A stretch of DNA of 64,000 nt from Rhizobium sp. Root274 (lineage in GTDB: Bacteria > Pseudomonadota > Alphaproteobacteria > Rhizobiales > Rhizobiaceae): the NCBI RefSeq assembly GCF_001429245.1, contig NZ_LMJE01000009.1, positions 189,832 to 253,831 on the forward strand. Direction: 5' to 3'. Every line of letters begins with the position of its first letter. The first letter of the stretch is position 1. The position numbers and the translations under genes were made by a program. Below, in pieces: positions 36,873-45,563 of this stretch. The notes under the pieces were generated by a model. The model was not told the origin of the DNA and did not search any database. It was given only the letters and a program-made list of their open reading frames with translations.

Positions 36873-38047
36873 TGAGCGAGAAGCCTCTAAAGATCGCCGT
36901 CATTGCTGGTGAAGTCTCCGGTGACCTGCTTGGTGCAGATCTGCTCGCGGCCTTGAAAAAGCGACATGCCGGGCCGATCGAACTCGTTGGTGTCGGGGGT
37001 GACGGGCTGCAAGCGCAGGGGCTCCGCTCGCTTTTCGACTTCTCCGAGCTGTCGATCATGGGCATCACCCAGGTACTGTCGAAACTGCCGCGACTGATCC
37101 GGCTGATCTCTCTCACCGCAGAAGCAATCATTGCGGCAAAGCCGGATCTGCTTCTGATCGTCGACAGCCCGGATTTCACCCATCGGGTTGCCAAGAAGGT
37201 GCGAAAGCGCCTGCCGGATCTGCCGGTGGTCAATTATGTCTGCCCGAGCGTCTGGGCCTGGAAGGAATACCGCGCTACGGCCATGCTCCCTTATGTCGAC
37301 GAAGTGCTGGCTGTGCTGCCCTTCGAACCCGACGTGATGGAGCGCCTGGGCGGCCCGAAGACGCATTTCATCGGCCACCGTCTGGCAAGCCACCCCGACA
37401 TCCTACGCGTACGCTCTGTGCGGAGATCCCGTGCGCCGAAACCCGCCGGTGAGAAGCGGACAATCTTGCTCCTGCCTGGCTCACGTGGCGCCGAGATTTC
37501 CGTGCTTCTGCCGGTCTTTGGGAAGGCCATGGAAGAATTCGTCGCGCGCAACGGTGATACCCGCTTCCTCCTGCCGACAGTGTCCCGCCAGGAGGCCCGT
37601 GTCCGGGAGGTCACGGCATCCTGGAGTATCCGGCCTCAAATCCTGTTGGGCGAGGCAGCCAAGTGGCAGGCTTTCGAGGAGGCGGATGCAGCAATCGCCG
37701 CCTCGGGCACCGTCATCCTGGAATTGGCGCTCGCCCATGTTCCTGTCGTCTCGACATATAAAGGGGATTGGATCATCCGGACGCTCGCCAACCGGATCAA
37801 GGTCTGGACGGGCGCGCTTCCCAATCTGATTGCCGACTACGCCATCGTCCCCGAATATTTCAACGACGTGCTGCGCCCGGCAAGCCTGGTGCGCTGGGCC
37901 GAGCGCCTCTCGACAGACACCCCCCAGCGCGCCACCATGCTGGCCGGTTATGACGATGTCTGGAGCAGGCTGCAGACCGACGTGCCATCGGGGGAGGCGG
38001 GGGCGGAGCTGGTACTTTCGCTTTTACATCGACGCGGGCGGCTCTGA
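36872..38047 (+). CDS. lpxB: Lipid-A-disaccharide synthase
   Basis: 391 residues. Glycosyltransferase family 19; condenses lipid X with UDP-diacylglucosamine. AGEVSGDLLGADLL opens the N-domain; VDSPDFTHRVAKKVR, YVCPSVWAWKE and the C-domain LLLPGSRGAEIS are diagnostic. The true start is the ATG at 36872, overlapping lpxI; the longer frame upstream is not conserved. It is the last gene of the lipid A cluster; a convergent terminator and znuA follow. Confidence 0.96.
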   Translation: MSEKPLKIAVIAGEVSGDLLGADLLAALKKRHAGPIELVGVGGDGLQAQGLRSLFDFSELSIMGITQVLSKLPRLIRLISLTAEAIIAAKPDLLLIVDSPDFTHRVAKKVRKRLPDLPVVNYVCPSVWAWKEYRATAMLPYVDEVLAVLPFEPDVMERLGGPKTHFIGHRLASHPDILRVRSVRRSRAPKPAGEKRTILLLPGSRGAEISVLLPVFGKAMEEFVARNGDTRFLLPTVSRQEARVREVTASWSIRPQILLGEAAKWQAFEEADAAIAASGTVILELALAHVPVVSTYKGDWIIRTLANRIKVWTGALPNLIADYAIVPEYFNDVLRPASLVRWAERLSTDTPQRATMLAGYDDVWSRLQTDVPSGEAGAELVLSLLHRRGRL

Positions 38048-38130
38048 GCCTCGATCTTCGACGGATACGGCGTTCCTCTGATTGTCCGCATCGCTTTATG
38101 TTTCGCGCCTCCCATCGTCAGCAGGACAGG

Positions 38131-38157
38131 AAAAAGGCGAGGCCGAAGCCCCGCCTT
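38131..38157 (-). terminator. Terminator of znuA
   Basis: On the minus strand AAGGCG and GGC arms pair with one mismatch around a 4-base loop and are followed by TTTTT (38131-38135). It lies 20 bases after the znuA stop and faces lpxB. Confidence 0.75.
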
Positions 38158-38177
38158 CTCGTCCGGGGGAGGAGGGG

Positions 38178-39245
38178 TTATTGCGACAGGCAATTCACAA
38201 TTGAGGTCGAGAGGTTGCGCATCAGCTGACCGTAGAGCGCCGGCCCTTCGGCAAGCGCCCCGCCTTCGGGATCCAAGGTTCCCGACTTGGCGTTCGTTCC
38301 CTCCGTGACGACGTTGATCAGCTTCGGCTCGAACTGCGGTTCGGCGAAGACGCAAGCGGCGCCCAGCTCCGCGATCTTGGCGTGGATCTGCGACAGGCGC
38401 TCGGCACCCGGCATGGTCTCCGGGCTGACGGTCACGGAGCCTGCGACGCGGACTTTATAGCGCTTCTCGAAATACTGATAGGCATCGTGGAACACGACAA
38501 AAGGCTTGTCGGCAACGGGCGCGACCTGGGCCGCGATCTCCTTGTCGAGGGCGTCAAGCTCGGCATCAAGTGCTGCCGTGTTCGCCTCATACGTTGCCTT
38601 GTTGGCAGGATCGGCCTCGATCAGCGAGGTCGCAATGACCGCTGCCATGGCCTTCGCATTGCCGGGATCGAGCCAGAGATGCATGTCGGTGCCACCATGC
38701 TCGTGGTCATGTCCCTCCTCTTGTTCATGCTCTTCTTCGCCGTCTGCAGCGTGATGGTGTTCATCCGCGTCATGGTTGTGGCCTTCGCCCGCATGAGCTT
38801 CGGCCGCATCAGCGTTATGATCGTGGTGTTCACCCTCAGCATGATCCCCGTCTGCATGTTCGCCATGATCATGCGCTTCGAAGGCGCCGCCTTCGCGGAA
38901 GGGCAGCTTGTTGAGGCCCGGAGCATCCTCAAGTTCGACCACCTTGGCCTTGCCGGCAAGTGCCTCAAGCGGCTTCTCCAAAAAGGCTTCCAGTCCCGGA
39001 CCGACCCAAAAGACGAGGTCGGCATTCTCAAGCGCGCGCGCATTGGATGGCTTCAACGTATAGGTATGCGGGGACGCGGCACCTTCGACCACCAATGAGG
39101 GTTCGCCGACGCCCTTCATGATCGAGGCGACCAGCGAATGGATGGGCTTGATCGACACCACGACCTGCGGCTCCGCCATGGCGATGGCGGGCGAGAGGAG
39201 CAGGACGGCGACCGAAGCGGTCAATCCGAGGCGGGCAGGGATCAT
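38178..39245 (-). CDS. znuA: Zinc ABC transporter, periplasmic binding protein
   Basis: 355 residues. A signal peptide (about 1-24) is followed by the cluster A-I binding-protein fold. Zinc ligands: His36 in IKPIHSLV-type region, His60 in ASPHTYTL and His189 in DMHLWLDPGNA. Between them is a long His/Asp/Glu-rich loop (about 125-183) typical of zinc-specific ZnuA. The ATG at 39245 has AAGGA 7 bases upstream; a GTG five codons earlier is less likely. It is divergent from znuCB-zur across candidate Zur operators. Confidence 0.95.
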   Translation of the reverse strand: MIPARLGLTASVAVLLLSPAIAMAEPQVVVSIKPIHSLVASIMKGVGEPSLVVEGAASPHTYTLKPSNARALENADLVFWVGPGLEAFLEKPLEALAGKAKVVELEDAPGLNKLPFREGGAFEAHDHGEHADGDHAEGEHHDHNADAAEAHAGEGHNHDADEHHHAADGEEEHEQEEGHDHEHGGTDMHLWLDPGNAKAMAAVIATSLIEADPANKATYEANTAALDAELDALDKEIAAQVAPVADKPFVVFHDAYQYFEKRYKVRVAGSVTVSPETMPGAERLSQIHAKIAELGAACVFAEPQFEPKLINVVTEGTNAKSGTLDPEGGALAEGPALYGQLMRNLSTSIVNCLSQ

Positions 39246-39269
39246 CGAGACGTCCTTCACAGCAGTTAT

Positions 39270-39282
39270 GTAATACTATTAC
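39270..39282. promoter_or_regulatory. Candidate Zur operator 1
   Basis: GTAATACTATTAC is a perfect palindrome around one base, in the 101-base gap between znuA and znuC. AT-rich inverted repeats of this kind are where Fur-family zinc regulators bind. A zur gene is in the same cluster. Confidence 0.65.
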
Positions 39283-39291
39283 GTCGATTGC

Positions 39292-39304
39292 GTAATGCTA
39301 TAAC
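39292..39304. promoter_or_regulatory. Candidate Zur operator 2
   Basis: GTAATGCTATAAC resembles operator 1 with two mismatches to the palindrome. The centres of the two sites are 22 bases apart, about two helical turns, so dimers could bind on the same face and control both directions. Confidence 0.55.
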
Positions 39305-39346
39305 GTGTGGCATAGCTATCCGCAACAGCAAATCTCTGAGAATTGT

Positions 39347-40303
39347 ATGGCAGGCTTGAAAACACGGGATGCGGAGCCGCTGGTATCGCTGGTGGGTGCC
39401 GGGGTCTATCGCAATGGACGCTGGCTCGTGCGCGGCGTTGACTTCTCCGTCCGCCCCGGCGAGATCGTCACCCTGATTGGGCCCAATGGCTCGGGCAAAT
39501 CCACCAGCGCCAAGATGGCAACCGGCATCCTGCGCGCCGATGAAGGGCGCGTCACGCGCAAATCAGGCCTGAGGGTTGGCTACGTGCCGCAACGGCTCGC
39601 TGTCGACTGGACTATGCCGCTCACCGTCCGCCGCCTGATGACGTTGACGGCGCCGCTCGGTGCCAATGAAATCGACCGCGCCCTCGACGCCGTCGGCATT
39701 CGCCACCTCGCCGGCGCCGAAGTCCAGCATCTGTCGGGTGGTGAATTCCAGCGCGCGCTGCTGGCCCGGGCCATGGCTCGCAAGCCCGACATCCTCGTGC
39801 TCGATGAACCGGTCCAGGGCGTCGACTTCTCCGGCGAGATTGCGCTTTACGACCTGATCACCTCGATCCGCAATGCGACCGGTTGCGGCATCCTTCTGAT
39901 ATCCCACGATCTGCATATCGTCATGGCCGAAACCGACACTGTCATCTGCCTGAACGGCCATGTCTGCTGTCGCGGCACACCGGCGGCCGTCAGCAGCAGC
40001 CCGGAATATATGCGCCTGTTCGGCGACAAGGCGAGCCGGACGCTCGCCGTCTACAGCCACGACCACGACCATACCCATTTGCCAGACGGTCGCGTGTTGC
40101 ATGGCGACGGCAGCATCACGGATCATTGCCACCCGGATGATGGGCACCATCACGGGGAATCCGCGGGTGATGCCAGCGACCATCACCTCCATGGTCATGA
40201 CCACCATGCTCATCATGATCATGCTCACGACCATGATCACGATCACGGCCACGGAGTGGGGCGAAATGCTGACAAGGCGGAGGAGCACGGCCATGCTGGA
40301 TGA
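39347..40303 (+). CDS. znuC: Zinc ABC transporter, ATP-binding protein with His-rich tail
   Basis: 318 residues. Walker A GPNGSGKST (45-53), signature LSGGEFQRALLARAM and Walker B ILVLDEPVQGVD are intact. After the ATPase a tail (about 237-318) is dominated by His and Asp, for example HDHDHTHLPDG and many HDHDH runs near the end. E. coli ZnuC (251 residues) lacks such a long tail; it probably holds or senses zinc on the cytoplasmic side. The stop lies 11 bases inside znuB. Confidence 0.94.
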   Translation: MAGLKTRDAEPLVSLVGAGVYRNGRWLVRGVDFSVRPGEIVTLIGPNGSGKSTSAKMATGILRADEGRVTRKSGLRVGYVPQRLAVDWTMPLTVRRLMTLTAPLGANEIDRALDAVGIRHLAGAEVQHLSGGEFQRALLARAMARKPDILVLDEPVQGVDFSGEIALYDLITSIRNATGCGILLISHDLHIVMAETDTVICLNGHVCCRGTPAAVSSSPEYMRLFGDKASRTLAVYSHDHDHTHLPDGRVLHGDGSITDHCHPDDGHHHGESAGDASDHHLHGHDHHAHHDHAHDHDHDHGHGVGRNADKAEEHGHAG

Positions 40304-41108
40304 TTTCTTCATTCGCGCCATGCTGGCCGGAATTGGCCTCGCGCTGACCACGGGTCCGCTCGGTTGCTTCGTCATCTGGCGGCGCATGGCCTATTTCGGT
40401 GACACGATGGCGCATTCGGCGCTGCTTGGCGTGGCGCTATCGCTGTTCTTTTCACTCAACCTGATGGTCAGTGTCTTCGTCGTCGCAGCGCTGGTCTCGC
40501 TTGTGCTCATCGTCCTGCAGAAGCGCCAGGGTCTCTCTGCCGACGCGCTGCTCGGGATCCTCAGCCATGCGACGCTCGCGATCGGGCTGGTGATGGTCGC
40601 CTTCATGTCCTGGGTCCGCTTCGATTTGATTGCCTTCCTCTTCGGCGACATTCTCGCGGTTACGCCGACCGATGTGGCGATCGTCTGGCTTGGCGGCGCC
40701 GTTGTTGTGGCGCTCATTGTTTATCTGTGGCGGCCGCTGCTCGCCGGCACCGTCAATGCAGAATTGGCCGAAGCCGAAGGCATGAACCCGGAGCGCGCCC
40801 GCATCGTCTTCATGCTGCTGATGGCTCTGGTGATCGCGATCGCGATGAAGATCGTCGGGATTATGCTGATCACGTCGCTGCTCATTATCCCGGCGGCGGC
40901 GGCTCGTCGCTTTGCCGTCTCGCCGGAGGCCATGGCGTTGATCGCCTCACTGCTCGGTGCCATTGCCGTGGTCATCGGGCTGTTCGGCTCCCTGACCTAT
41001 GACACCCCCTCCGGCCCCTCGATCGTCGTTGCGGCCCTTCTGCTCTTCCTGATCAGCCTGTTGCCGCGCCCACGTCTGGCGGCGGCTGACGACCGTCCGA
41101 GAGGTTGA
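40293..41108 (+). CDS. znuB: Zinc ABC transporter, permease
   Basis: 271 residues, about eight membrane segments, ABC-3 family. RRMAYFGDTMAHSALLGVAL and the coupling region ADALLGILSHATLAIGLV are conserved. GGAGGA precedes the ATG at 40293, which lies inside the end of znuC in another frame. A longer open frame in this phase upstream is only the His-rich znuC tail read out of frame. Confidence 0.95.
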   Translation: MLDDFFIRAMLAGIGLALTTGPLGCFVIWRRMAYFGDTMAHSALLGVALSLFFSLNLMVSVFVVAALVSLVLIVLQKRQGLSADALLGILSHATLAIGLVMVAFMSWVRFDLIAFLFGDILAVTPTDVAIVWLGGAVVVALIVYLWRPLLAGTVNAELAEAEGMNPERARIVFMLLMALVIAIAMKIVGIMLITSLLIIPAAAARRFAVSPEAMALIASLLGAIAVVIGLFGSLTYDTPSGPSIVVAALLLFLISLLPRPRLAAADDRPRG

Positions 41109-41112
41109 CCCC

Positions 41113-41520
41113 ATGGCCAAGTTGTCCCACACCGATCTGACCCGCAACCAGTCGCTCGTCTTCGACAGTCTCGTCGAGGCCGATGGTCCGCTCTCCGCCT
41201 ACACCCTGCTAGACCGTCTGCGCGACCACGGCTTCCGCGCGCCGCTGCAGGTCTACCGCGCGCTCGACAAGCTGGTCGAATTCGGGATGGTCCACCGTCT
41301 GGAGAGCCTCAATGCCTTCGTCGCCTGTGCCCATCCCCATGAGGGATGTGCCGGCCACGGCACCGTCGCCTTCATGATCTGCAACAAATGCAGTCAGGTG
41401 ACGGAGTTCCACGACCACGAGGTCGACCATCACCTGAGCGCGATCACGACCCGGTCGAAGTTCAAGCCGGAAAAGACGACGATCGAGATCCGCGGGCTCT
41501 GCGCTGCCTGTGCAGCCTGA
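41113..41520 (+). CDS. zur: Zinc uptake regulator Zur (Fur family)
   Basis: 135 residues. The N-terminal winged helix (about 8-75, with APLQVYRALDKLVEFGMVHRL) is followed by a metal-binding dimer domain with CNKC (about 94-97), HDHEVDHHL and the C-terminal CAAC. The paired CxxC motifs form the structural zinc site. Represses znu genes when zinc is ample. It begins 4 bases after znuB and closes the operon, so it probably controls its own synthesis through the operators at 39270-39304. Confidence 0.93.
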   Translation: MAKLSHTDLTRNQSLVFDSLVEADGPLSAYTLLDRLRDHGFRAPLQVYRALDKLVEFGMVHRLESLNAFVACAHPHEGCAGHGTVAFMICNKCSQVTEFHDHEVDHHLSAITTRSKFKPEKTTIEIRGLCAACAA

Positions 41521-41523
41521 TGC

Positions 41524-42051
41524 TCAGATCAGCTCCAGATCGCTCTGGAATCGTTGCCAATTGAGCACGTAGTTTTGTGCCGAGAGCCGGAGCCGGGCGA
41601 CGGCGCTGTCGTCGAGGGTCCGGACCACTCTGGCCGGCGCGCCGACGATCAGAGAATTGTCCGGAAAAATCTTGCCTTCGCTGACCAGGGCATTCGCGCC
41701 GACAAGGCAGTTGTTGCCGATCACCGCGCCGTTCAGCACCGTTGCACCCATGCCAATGAGCGAATTGTCGCCGATGGTGCAGCCATGAATGATGGCATGG
41801 TGGCCGATCGTACAGCCATCGCCGATCGCGGTCGGGAAGCCGAGATCGGTATGGACCATCACGCCGTCCTGAATATTTGTGCCTTTGCCAATGGTGATCG
41901 GGTCATTGTCGCCGCGCAGAACAGCATTGAACCATATGCCCACATTTTCGCCGACGAGCACATCGCCAATAACCTGCGCACCCGGCGCGATCCAGTGAGC
42001 GTCGGACCCCGGCAGCTGGGGTCGTTTTTCGCCAAGGGCATAGACCGGCAT
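41524..42051 (-). CDS. Gamma-carbonic anhydrase family protein
   Basis: 175 residues. Left-handed beta-helix with zinc ligands in DGVMVHTD and GHHAIIHGC, and the end LIVGAPARVVRTL. The family includes carbonic anhydrases and related hexapeptide proteins (YrdA, PaaY type). Convergent with zur (3-base gap). AGGAG fits the ATG at 42051 better than the GTG just before it. Its actual activity is not certain from sequence. Confidence 0.92.
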   Translation of the reverse strand: MPVYALGEKRPQLPGSDAHWIAPGAQVIGDVLVGENVGIWFNAVLRGDNDPITIGKGTNIQDGVMVHTDLGFPTAIGDGCTIGHHAIIHGCTIGDNSLIGMGATVLNGAVIGNNCLVGANALVSEGKIFPDNSLIVGAPARVVRTLDDSAVARLRLSAQNYVLNWQRFQSDLELI

Positions 42052-42066
42052 CACGCGCTCCTTTGA

Positions 42067-42339
42067 TCAGCGGAGGCGAAGGATGACCGGGAAGCGCCCG
42101 GCTTGGGCCGAGACATGGAGATGGATATTGGCTTCGGGCTGCGAGTAGCGCCACGCGCGGGCACCATGCGACAGGAGCAAACCGATCAGGTCCTTCGTCT
42201 TGGAGCGCTTGTCTCGATTGCCGATTTCCGCCAGCCGGAACGCCGCCTCGTGCAGAGGATGAAGGACATGCGAGACGGGAAGCATACCCCCATTGTCCTG
42301 GTCTTCGACCTTATCGATCCTGAAGTCTTTCGAAGCCAT
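42067..42339 (-). CDS. Conserved-looking small hypothetical protein
   Basis: 90 residues from the ATG at 42339, with GAGG 9 bases upstream. The body is charged at the N-terminus (MASKDFRIDKVEDQDNG) and then amphipathic, with no membrane segment or known motif. It ends 15 bases before the gamma-carbonic anhydrase start on the same strand, so they may be co-transcribed. Function unknown. Confidence 0.6.
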   Translation of the reverse strand: MASKDFRIDKVEDQDNGGMLPVSHVLHPLHEAAFRLAEIGNRDKRSKTKDLIGLLLSHGARAWRYSQPEANIHLHVSAQAGRFPVILRLR

Positions 42340-42384
42340 CTTATTATCCTCGTACACAATACAAATCGAGGTTTGATCGGTGGA

Positions 42385-43887
42385 TTACTGGGCGGCAGCC
42401 CAGCAGCCGATGCCTTTGCGTTTCAACTGTTTGCAGGCGTCAACAGCATCTTTCTGCGCGTCGAAACCTCCGAAGCGCGCGCGATAGATCGTCTGTGGGC
42501 CGGCATTGTACGCGACTGTAAAGGGGGTGGCGGAACGCAATACCTGACCGCCTTTCTCTTGCGCCTTGCGCAGGAGTTCCGTGGCAAGCGCCTTGTCCGG
42601 CGATGTGCCGATCTGAACGATCCAGCCGGAAGACGGCTTGGTTGAGGCCGTGGTGACCGTGTCGACATCCTGAGGCGTCGCAGCGGCTGCGGCAAGCGAA
42701 GCGGTGGGCTCTGCAGGCTCGACCATCGCGCCCGTGTCGGGCATGTAGGCGGGCGCCGGCTGGGGCACGGGTACAGAACCATTCGATGCCGGTGCAACGG
42801 GATGCATGGCACCCAGCGCAGCTGTCGCGGCATTGCCGGCAGGCGGCGCGAGATAGGCCGAGGCGGACGCTGCTGCCTGTGCGGCACCCGTGTAGCGCGG
42901 GTCCGGCATCGGGCCGGTCTGCGGCAGGCTCGGATGTCCGACATCGAGGGAGGCTGTAACCGGGGCAGGCTCTGCGGCGACTGGCGTCTGGACCTTGGCA
43001 ACGAGGTCACCCGAAGCCCGACCCGAGGAGGCCTGCGGCAGGTAACGCTGGACAAGAGCGGTCATCTGCGCGTTGCGCCGGGCGCCCGACGAGGCCCCGA
43101 GAATGACGGCGACGATGGAGCGACCATCCGCCTGGGCGGACGTTGCGAGGTTATAGCCGGCAGCGCCCGTATAGCCGGTCTTGATGCCATCCACGCCGCG
43201 AACCGTGCCAACCAGTCGATTATGGTTGCCGATCGTCTGCTTGCCGAAGGTGAAGCTGCGGGTGGAGAAATAGCCGTAATACTGGGGGAAGTGCTGACGA
43301 AGCGCGATGCCGAGGCGGGCCTGGTCACGCGCCGTCGTCATCTGGGCCGTGTTGGGCAGGCCATGGGCGTTGCGATACGTGGTCTTCGTCATGCCGAGGC
43401 TGCGGGCCTTGGCAGTCATCAGCTGGGCGAAACGCTGCTCGGAGCCCCCGAGATATTCGCCGAGCGCCGTGGCGACGTCGTTGGCAGAGCGGGTCACGAG
43501 AGCGAGAATCGCCTGTTCGACGGTCACGCTTTTCCCGGCGCCGACGCCAAGCTTGGACGGCGGCTCCTTGGCTGCATTCTTCGAAATCGGAACCTTGCTA
43601 TTCAGGGAGATGCGACCGGATTCCAGCGCCTCGAAGGTGAGGTAGAGAGTCATCATCTTCGTCAGCGATGCCGGATAGCGCAGGCTGTCAGCGTCTTCGC
43701 TGTAGAGGACCTTGCCAGTCTTGGCGTCGATGACAACGCCCGCATATTTCGCGGCATTCGCACCAGACGTCGTCGCCAGCGTGGCGAACAGGACCGCGGC
43801 GATGGCGACCATGACTCGACGGATTGGAGCGGCGAAGGTGAGGGTTCCGAAAATTTTATGCACCACGTTACTCTTCGAACATTGCAT
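42385..43887 (-). CDS. D-alanyl-D-alanine carboxypeptidase with SPOR domain
   Basis: 500 residues. Signal sequence about 1-46; then peptidase S11 (class A-type PBP) with the active Ser in SLTK (74-77), SAN (134-136) and KTG (236-238). A Pro/Ala-rich linker (about 310-415) leads to a C-terminal SPOR domain (about 421-500), which binds denuded glycan strands. It trims the pentapeptide of peptidoglycan in the periplasm, probably at division or growth sites. The start could be later (residue 26 region), as the ribosome site is weak. Confidence 0.93.
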   Translation of the reverse strand: MQCSKSNVVHKIFGTLTFAAPIRRVMVAIAAVLFATLATTSGANAAKYAGVVIDAKTGKVLYSEDADSLRYPASLTKMMTLYLTFEALESGRISLNSKVPISKNAAKEPPSKLGVGAGKSVTVEQAILALVTRSANDVATALGEYLGGSEQRFAQLMTAKARSLGMTKTTYRNAHGLPNTAQMTTARDQARLGIALRQHFPQYYGYFSTRSFTFGKQTIGNHNRLVGTVRGVDGIKTGYTGAAGYNLATSAQADGRSIVAVILGASSGARRNAQMTALVQRYLPQASSGRASGDLVAKVQTPVAAEPAPVTASLDVGHPSLPQTGPMPDPRYTGAAQAAASASAYLAPPAGNAATAALGAMHPVAPASNGSVPVPQPAPAYMPDTGAMVEPAEPTASLAAAAATPQDVDTVTTASTKPSSGWIVQIGTSPDKALATELLRKAQEKGGQVLRSATPFTVAYNAGPQTIYRARFGGFDAQKDAVDACKQLKRKGIGCWAAAQ

Positions 43888-43985
43888 TTCAAACCGGGCG
43901 CTATCCCCCGGTCGCGACCATTCGATGCGACTTTAGGGTGCGGGCGTTACCAAGAGGTTTATGATGAATGCTTTGTTGACGGGCT

Positions 43986-44750
43986 CTACGGCTTTTTAGT
44001 CGTCCCCACCGGGTGCGCGGCTTCGGCGCGTTGCTCGACAAAGCTGCGCACCGCATCGTCGATCTGTTTCCAGTCGGGCAGCAGGCGGCTCGAGAACCGG
44101 TAGAGGACTGAGAGATCTTCGCCTGCATGAATGTCGCGCTGGCAGTCGCTGCTGCTCGCCAGTTTGTCATCCGTGGGAATCAGGCAGCGGATGGCGTAGA
44201 CGCCGCCATCCGTGGCTTCGCCGGTCAGGAGCACCTCACCTTCGAAGCCCGTCCCGGGTTTGAAATGGTGCAGCTGAAGCCCCGCAGGCGCAGCTTCCGT
44301 CGGACCCGTCAACAGGTGCCGGTAGATCGGCTCAACCCTCCCGGACATGTCGCGCGACATCGTGCTTTGGGAAATCTGCAGGAAAATCAGGGGCTGTACC
44401 TGTCCAATGTCATCGAAGGCGAGGCGTCGGGCATGGCTGTATCCTTCCATGGACGGCCAGTGCAGCTGGAGGTCCACCCGCTCAGTGGCTCCAGTGCGGC
44501 GCTGCGGCTCGAAACGGATGGTGTTGGCGGTGAGGTGAATAAGGTCGCGGCCAATGGTGATGTCGTAAACCTCTAGGCTGTCGCTGTGGCCTGCGAAAGC
44601 CAGCTGCGCACCATAAAGGCGTCCATAGATGTTGATGGCGAGCGAGGCCAAGGCCAGCAAGGCGATGACTAAAACAGAAATCAGGAGAAAACGGTGAGAG
44701 AGGAGTGGCGTCTCCTCGGTGGCGCTTGCGCCGCCCGCCCCATTTTGCAT
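43986..44750 (-). CDS. Membrane-anchored protein of unknown function
   Basis: 254 residues. One membrane segment (about 21-42) after a short cytoplasmic N-terminus, then a periplasmic domain with ITIGRDLIHLTANTIRF and two cysteines (IRCLIPTD and SSSDCQRD) that may pair. I do not recognise the family, though proteins of this architecture occur in rhizobia. GGGAGCGG stands upstream of the ATG. The neighbours (carboxypeptidase before, protease after) suggest an envelope role only by context. Confidence 0.7.
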   Translation of the reverse strand: MQNGAGGASATEETPLLSHRFLLISVLVIALLALASLAINIYGRLYGAQLAFAGHSDSLEVYDITIGRDLIHLTANTIRFEPQRRTGATERVDLQLHWPSMEGYSHARRLAFDDIGQVQPLIFLQISQSTMSRDMSGRVEPIYRHLLTGPTEAAPAGLQLHHFKPGTGFEGEVLLTGEATDGGVYAIRCLIPTDDKLASSSDCQRDIHAGEDLSVLYRFSSRLLPDWKQIDDAVRSFVEQRAEAAHPVGTTKKP

Positions 44751-44848
44751 CGTGTGCCGCTCCCGTCCGTGCTGCGCAGGGCGCAGCAATCGCCTCCGCT
44801 CAGCATTCGCCGATTATGGTTAAGTCAAGGTTAACGCACGCTGACTGC

Positions 44849-44885
44849 AAAAAGAGAGCCGATCCCGGTTGGACGGGATCGGCTC
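44849..44885 (-). terminator. Rho-independent terminator
   Basis: Perfect 12-bp stem (44856-44867 with 44874-44885), loop 6 bases, followed on the minus strand by a TTTTT run (44849-44853). It ends the transglutaminase-like gene. Confidence 0.9.
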
Positions 44886-44951
44886 ATATGGCTCCGGTCG
44901 GGGGACGGGTATGCGGGGGGCGGACCGGGCCAATACGCAGAACGTCAGTGA

Positions 44952-45563
44952 TCAGTTCGAATTCACGGAACCTACGTAACTCGCACGTCCGTCCTGGAGC
45001 TTGACCCAGCGGCTGGGCTCCGTGGACGACTGGCGCTTGAGGTAGGTGTATTCAGTATCCGACCATAGCAGAACCTTGTTGCGCATGTTGTCGAGAATGA
45101 AGTCGCCGTGGTCGGTCCGCACGGTCAAGACGGCGTGACCCTCACCATTGGGCTGCAGAACGACAGTCAGCAGCAGGTCGCTTGGGTCGAAGCCGCGATC
45201 GATCAGCATCTTGCGCTTGAGCAGCGCGAAGTCTTCACAGTCGCCGACGGTGCGCGGATAGGCCCAGCGCTCTTCCACCCCGTAAATCTCCATGTCGGTC
45301 AGTGGCGTGATCGACGAATTGACGGTGTAGTTGACCTCCAGCATCGTTTTCCACAGCGGCTCGGTCAGGCCGAGCGGGCCTGTGTCGCTAAAGCTGCCGG
45401 CACATTCCGACTGATAGGTCTGACAGAATTCGTAATGGCCGATCGGCGGGTTGGCCTTGCCGACGACCTGCATGTTGGCTGGCGTCGCATGAGCTTGCAG
45501 GGCAAGAGCTCCAGCAAAGGCGGTCGCCATAAATCCAATACCGAGAGTTTTCTTTGTTGTCAT
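44952..45563 (-). CDS. Transglutaminase-like cysteine protease (BTLCP family)
   Basis: 203 residues. A signal peptide (about 1-27) precedes the fold with the triad Cys109 (VGDCEDFA), His143 (GEGHAVLTV) and Asp158 (ILDNM). The bacterial transglutaminase-like cysteine proteinase family (DUF920) includes LapG, which cuts adhesins in the periplasm under control of the c-di-GMP receptor LapD; no lapD is visible here. AGGAGA precedes the ATG. Its target is unknown. Confidence 0.9.
   Translation of the reverse strand: MTTKKTLGIGFMATAFAGALALQAHATPANMQVVGKANPPIGHYEFCQTYQSECAGSFSDTGPLGLTEPLWKTMLEVNYTVNSSITPLTDMEIYGVEERWAYPRTVGDCEDFALLKRKMLIDRGFDPSDLLLTVVLQPNGEGHAVLTVRTDHGDFILDNMRNKVLLWSDTEYTYLKRQSSTEPSRWVKLQDGRASYVGSVNSN

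Noticed and set aside
38640..38900. His-rich repeat region in znuA taken as tandem repeat or low-quality sequence
   Set aside because: His/Asp-rich loops are a known feature of zinc-specific ZnuA, and the frame is intact through it.
39960..40292. Upstream extension of the znuB frame
   Set aside because: This is the His-coding tail of znuC read in another frame (it yields Met/Ile/Thr-rich nonsense). The true znuB start at 40293 has a strong ribosome site.
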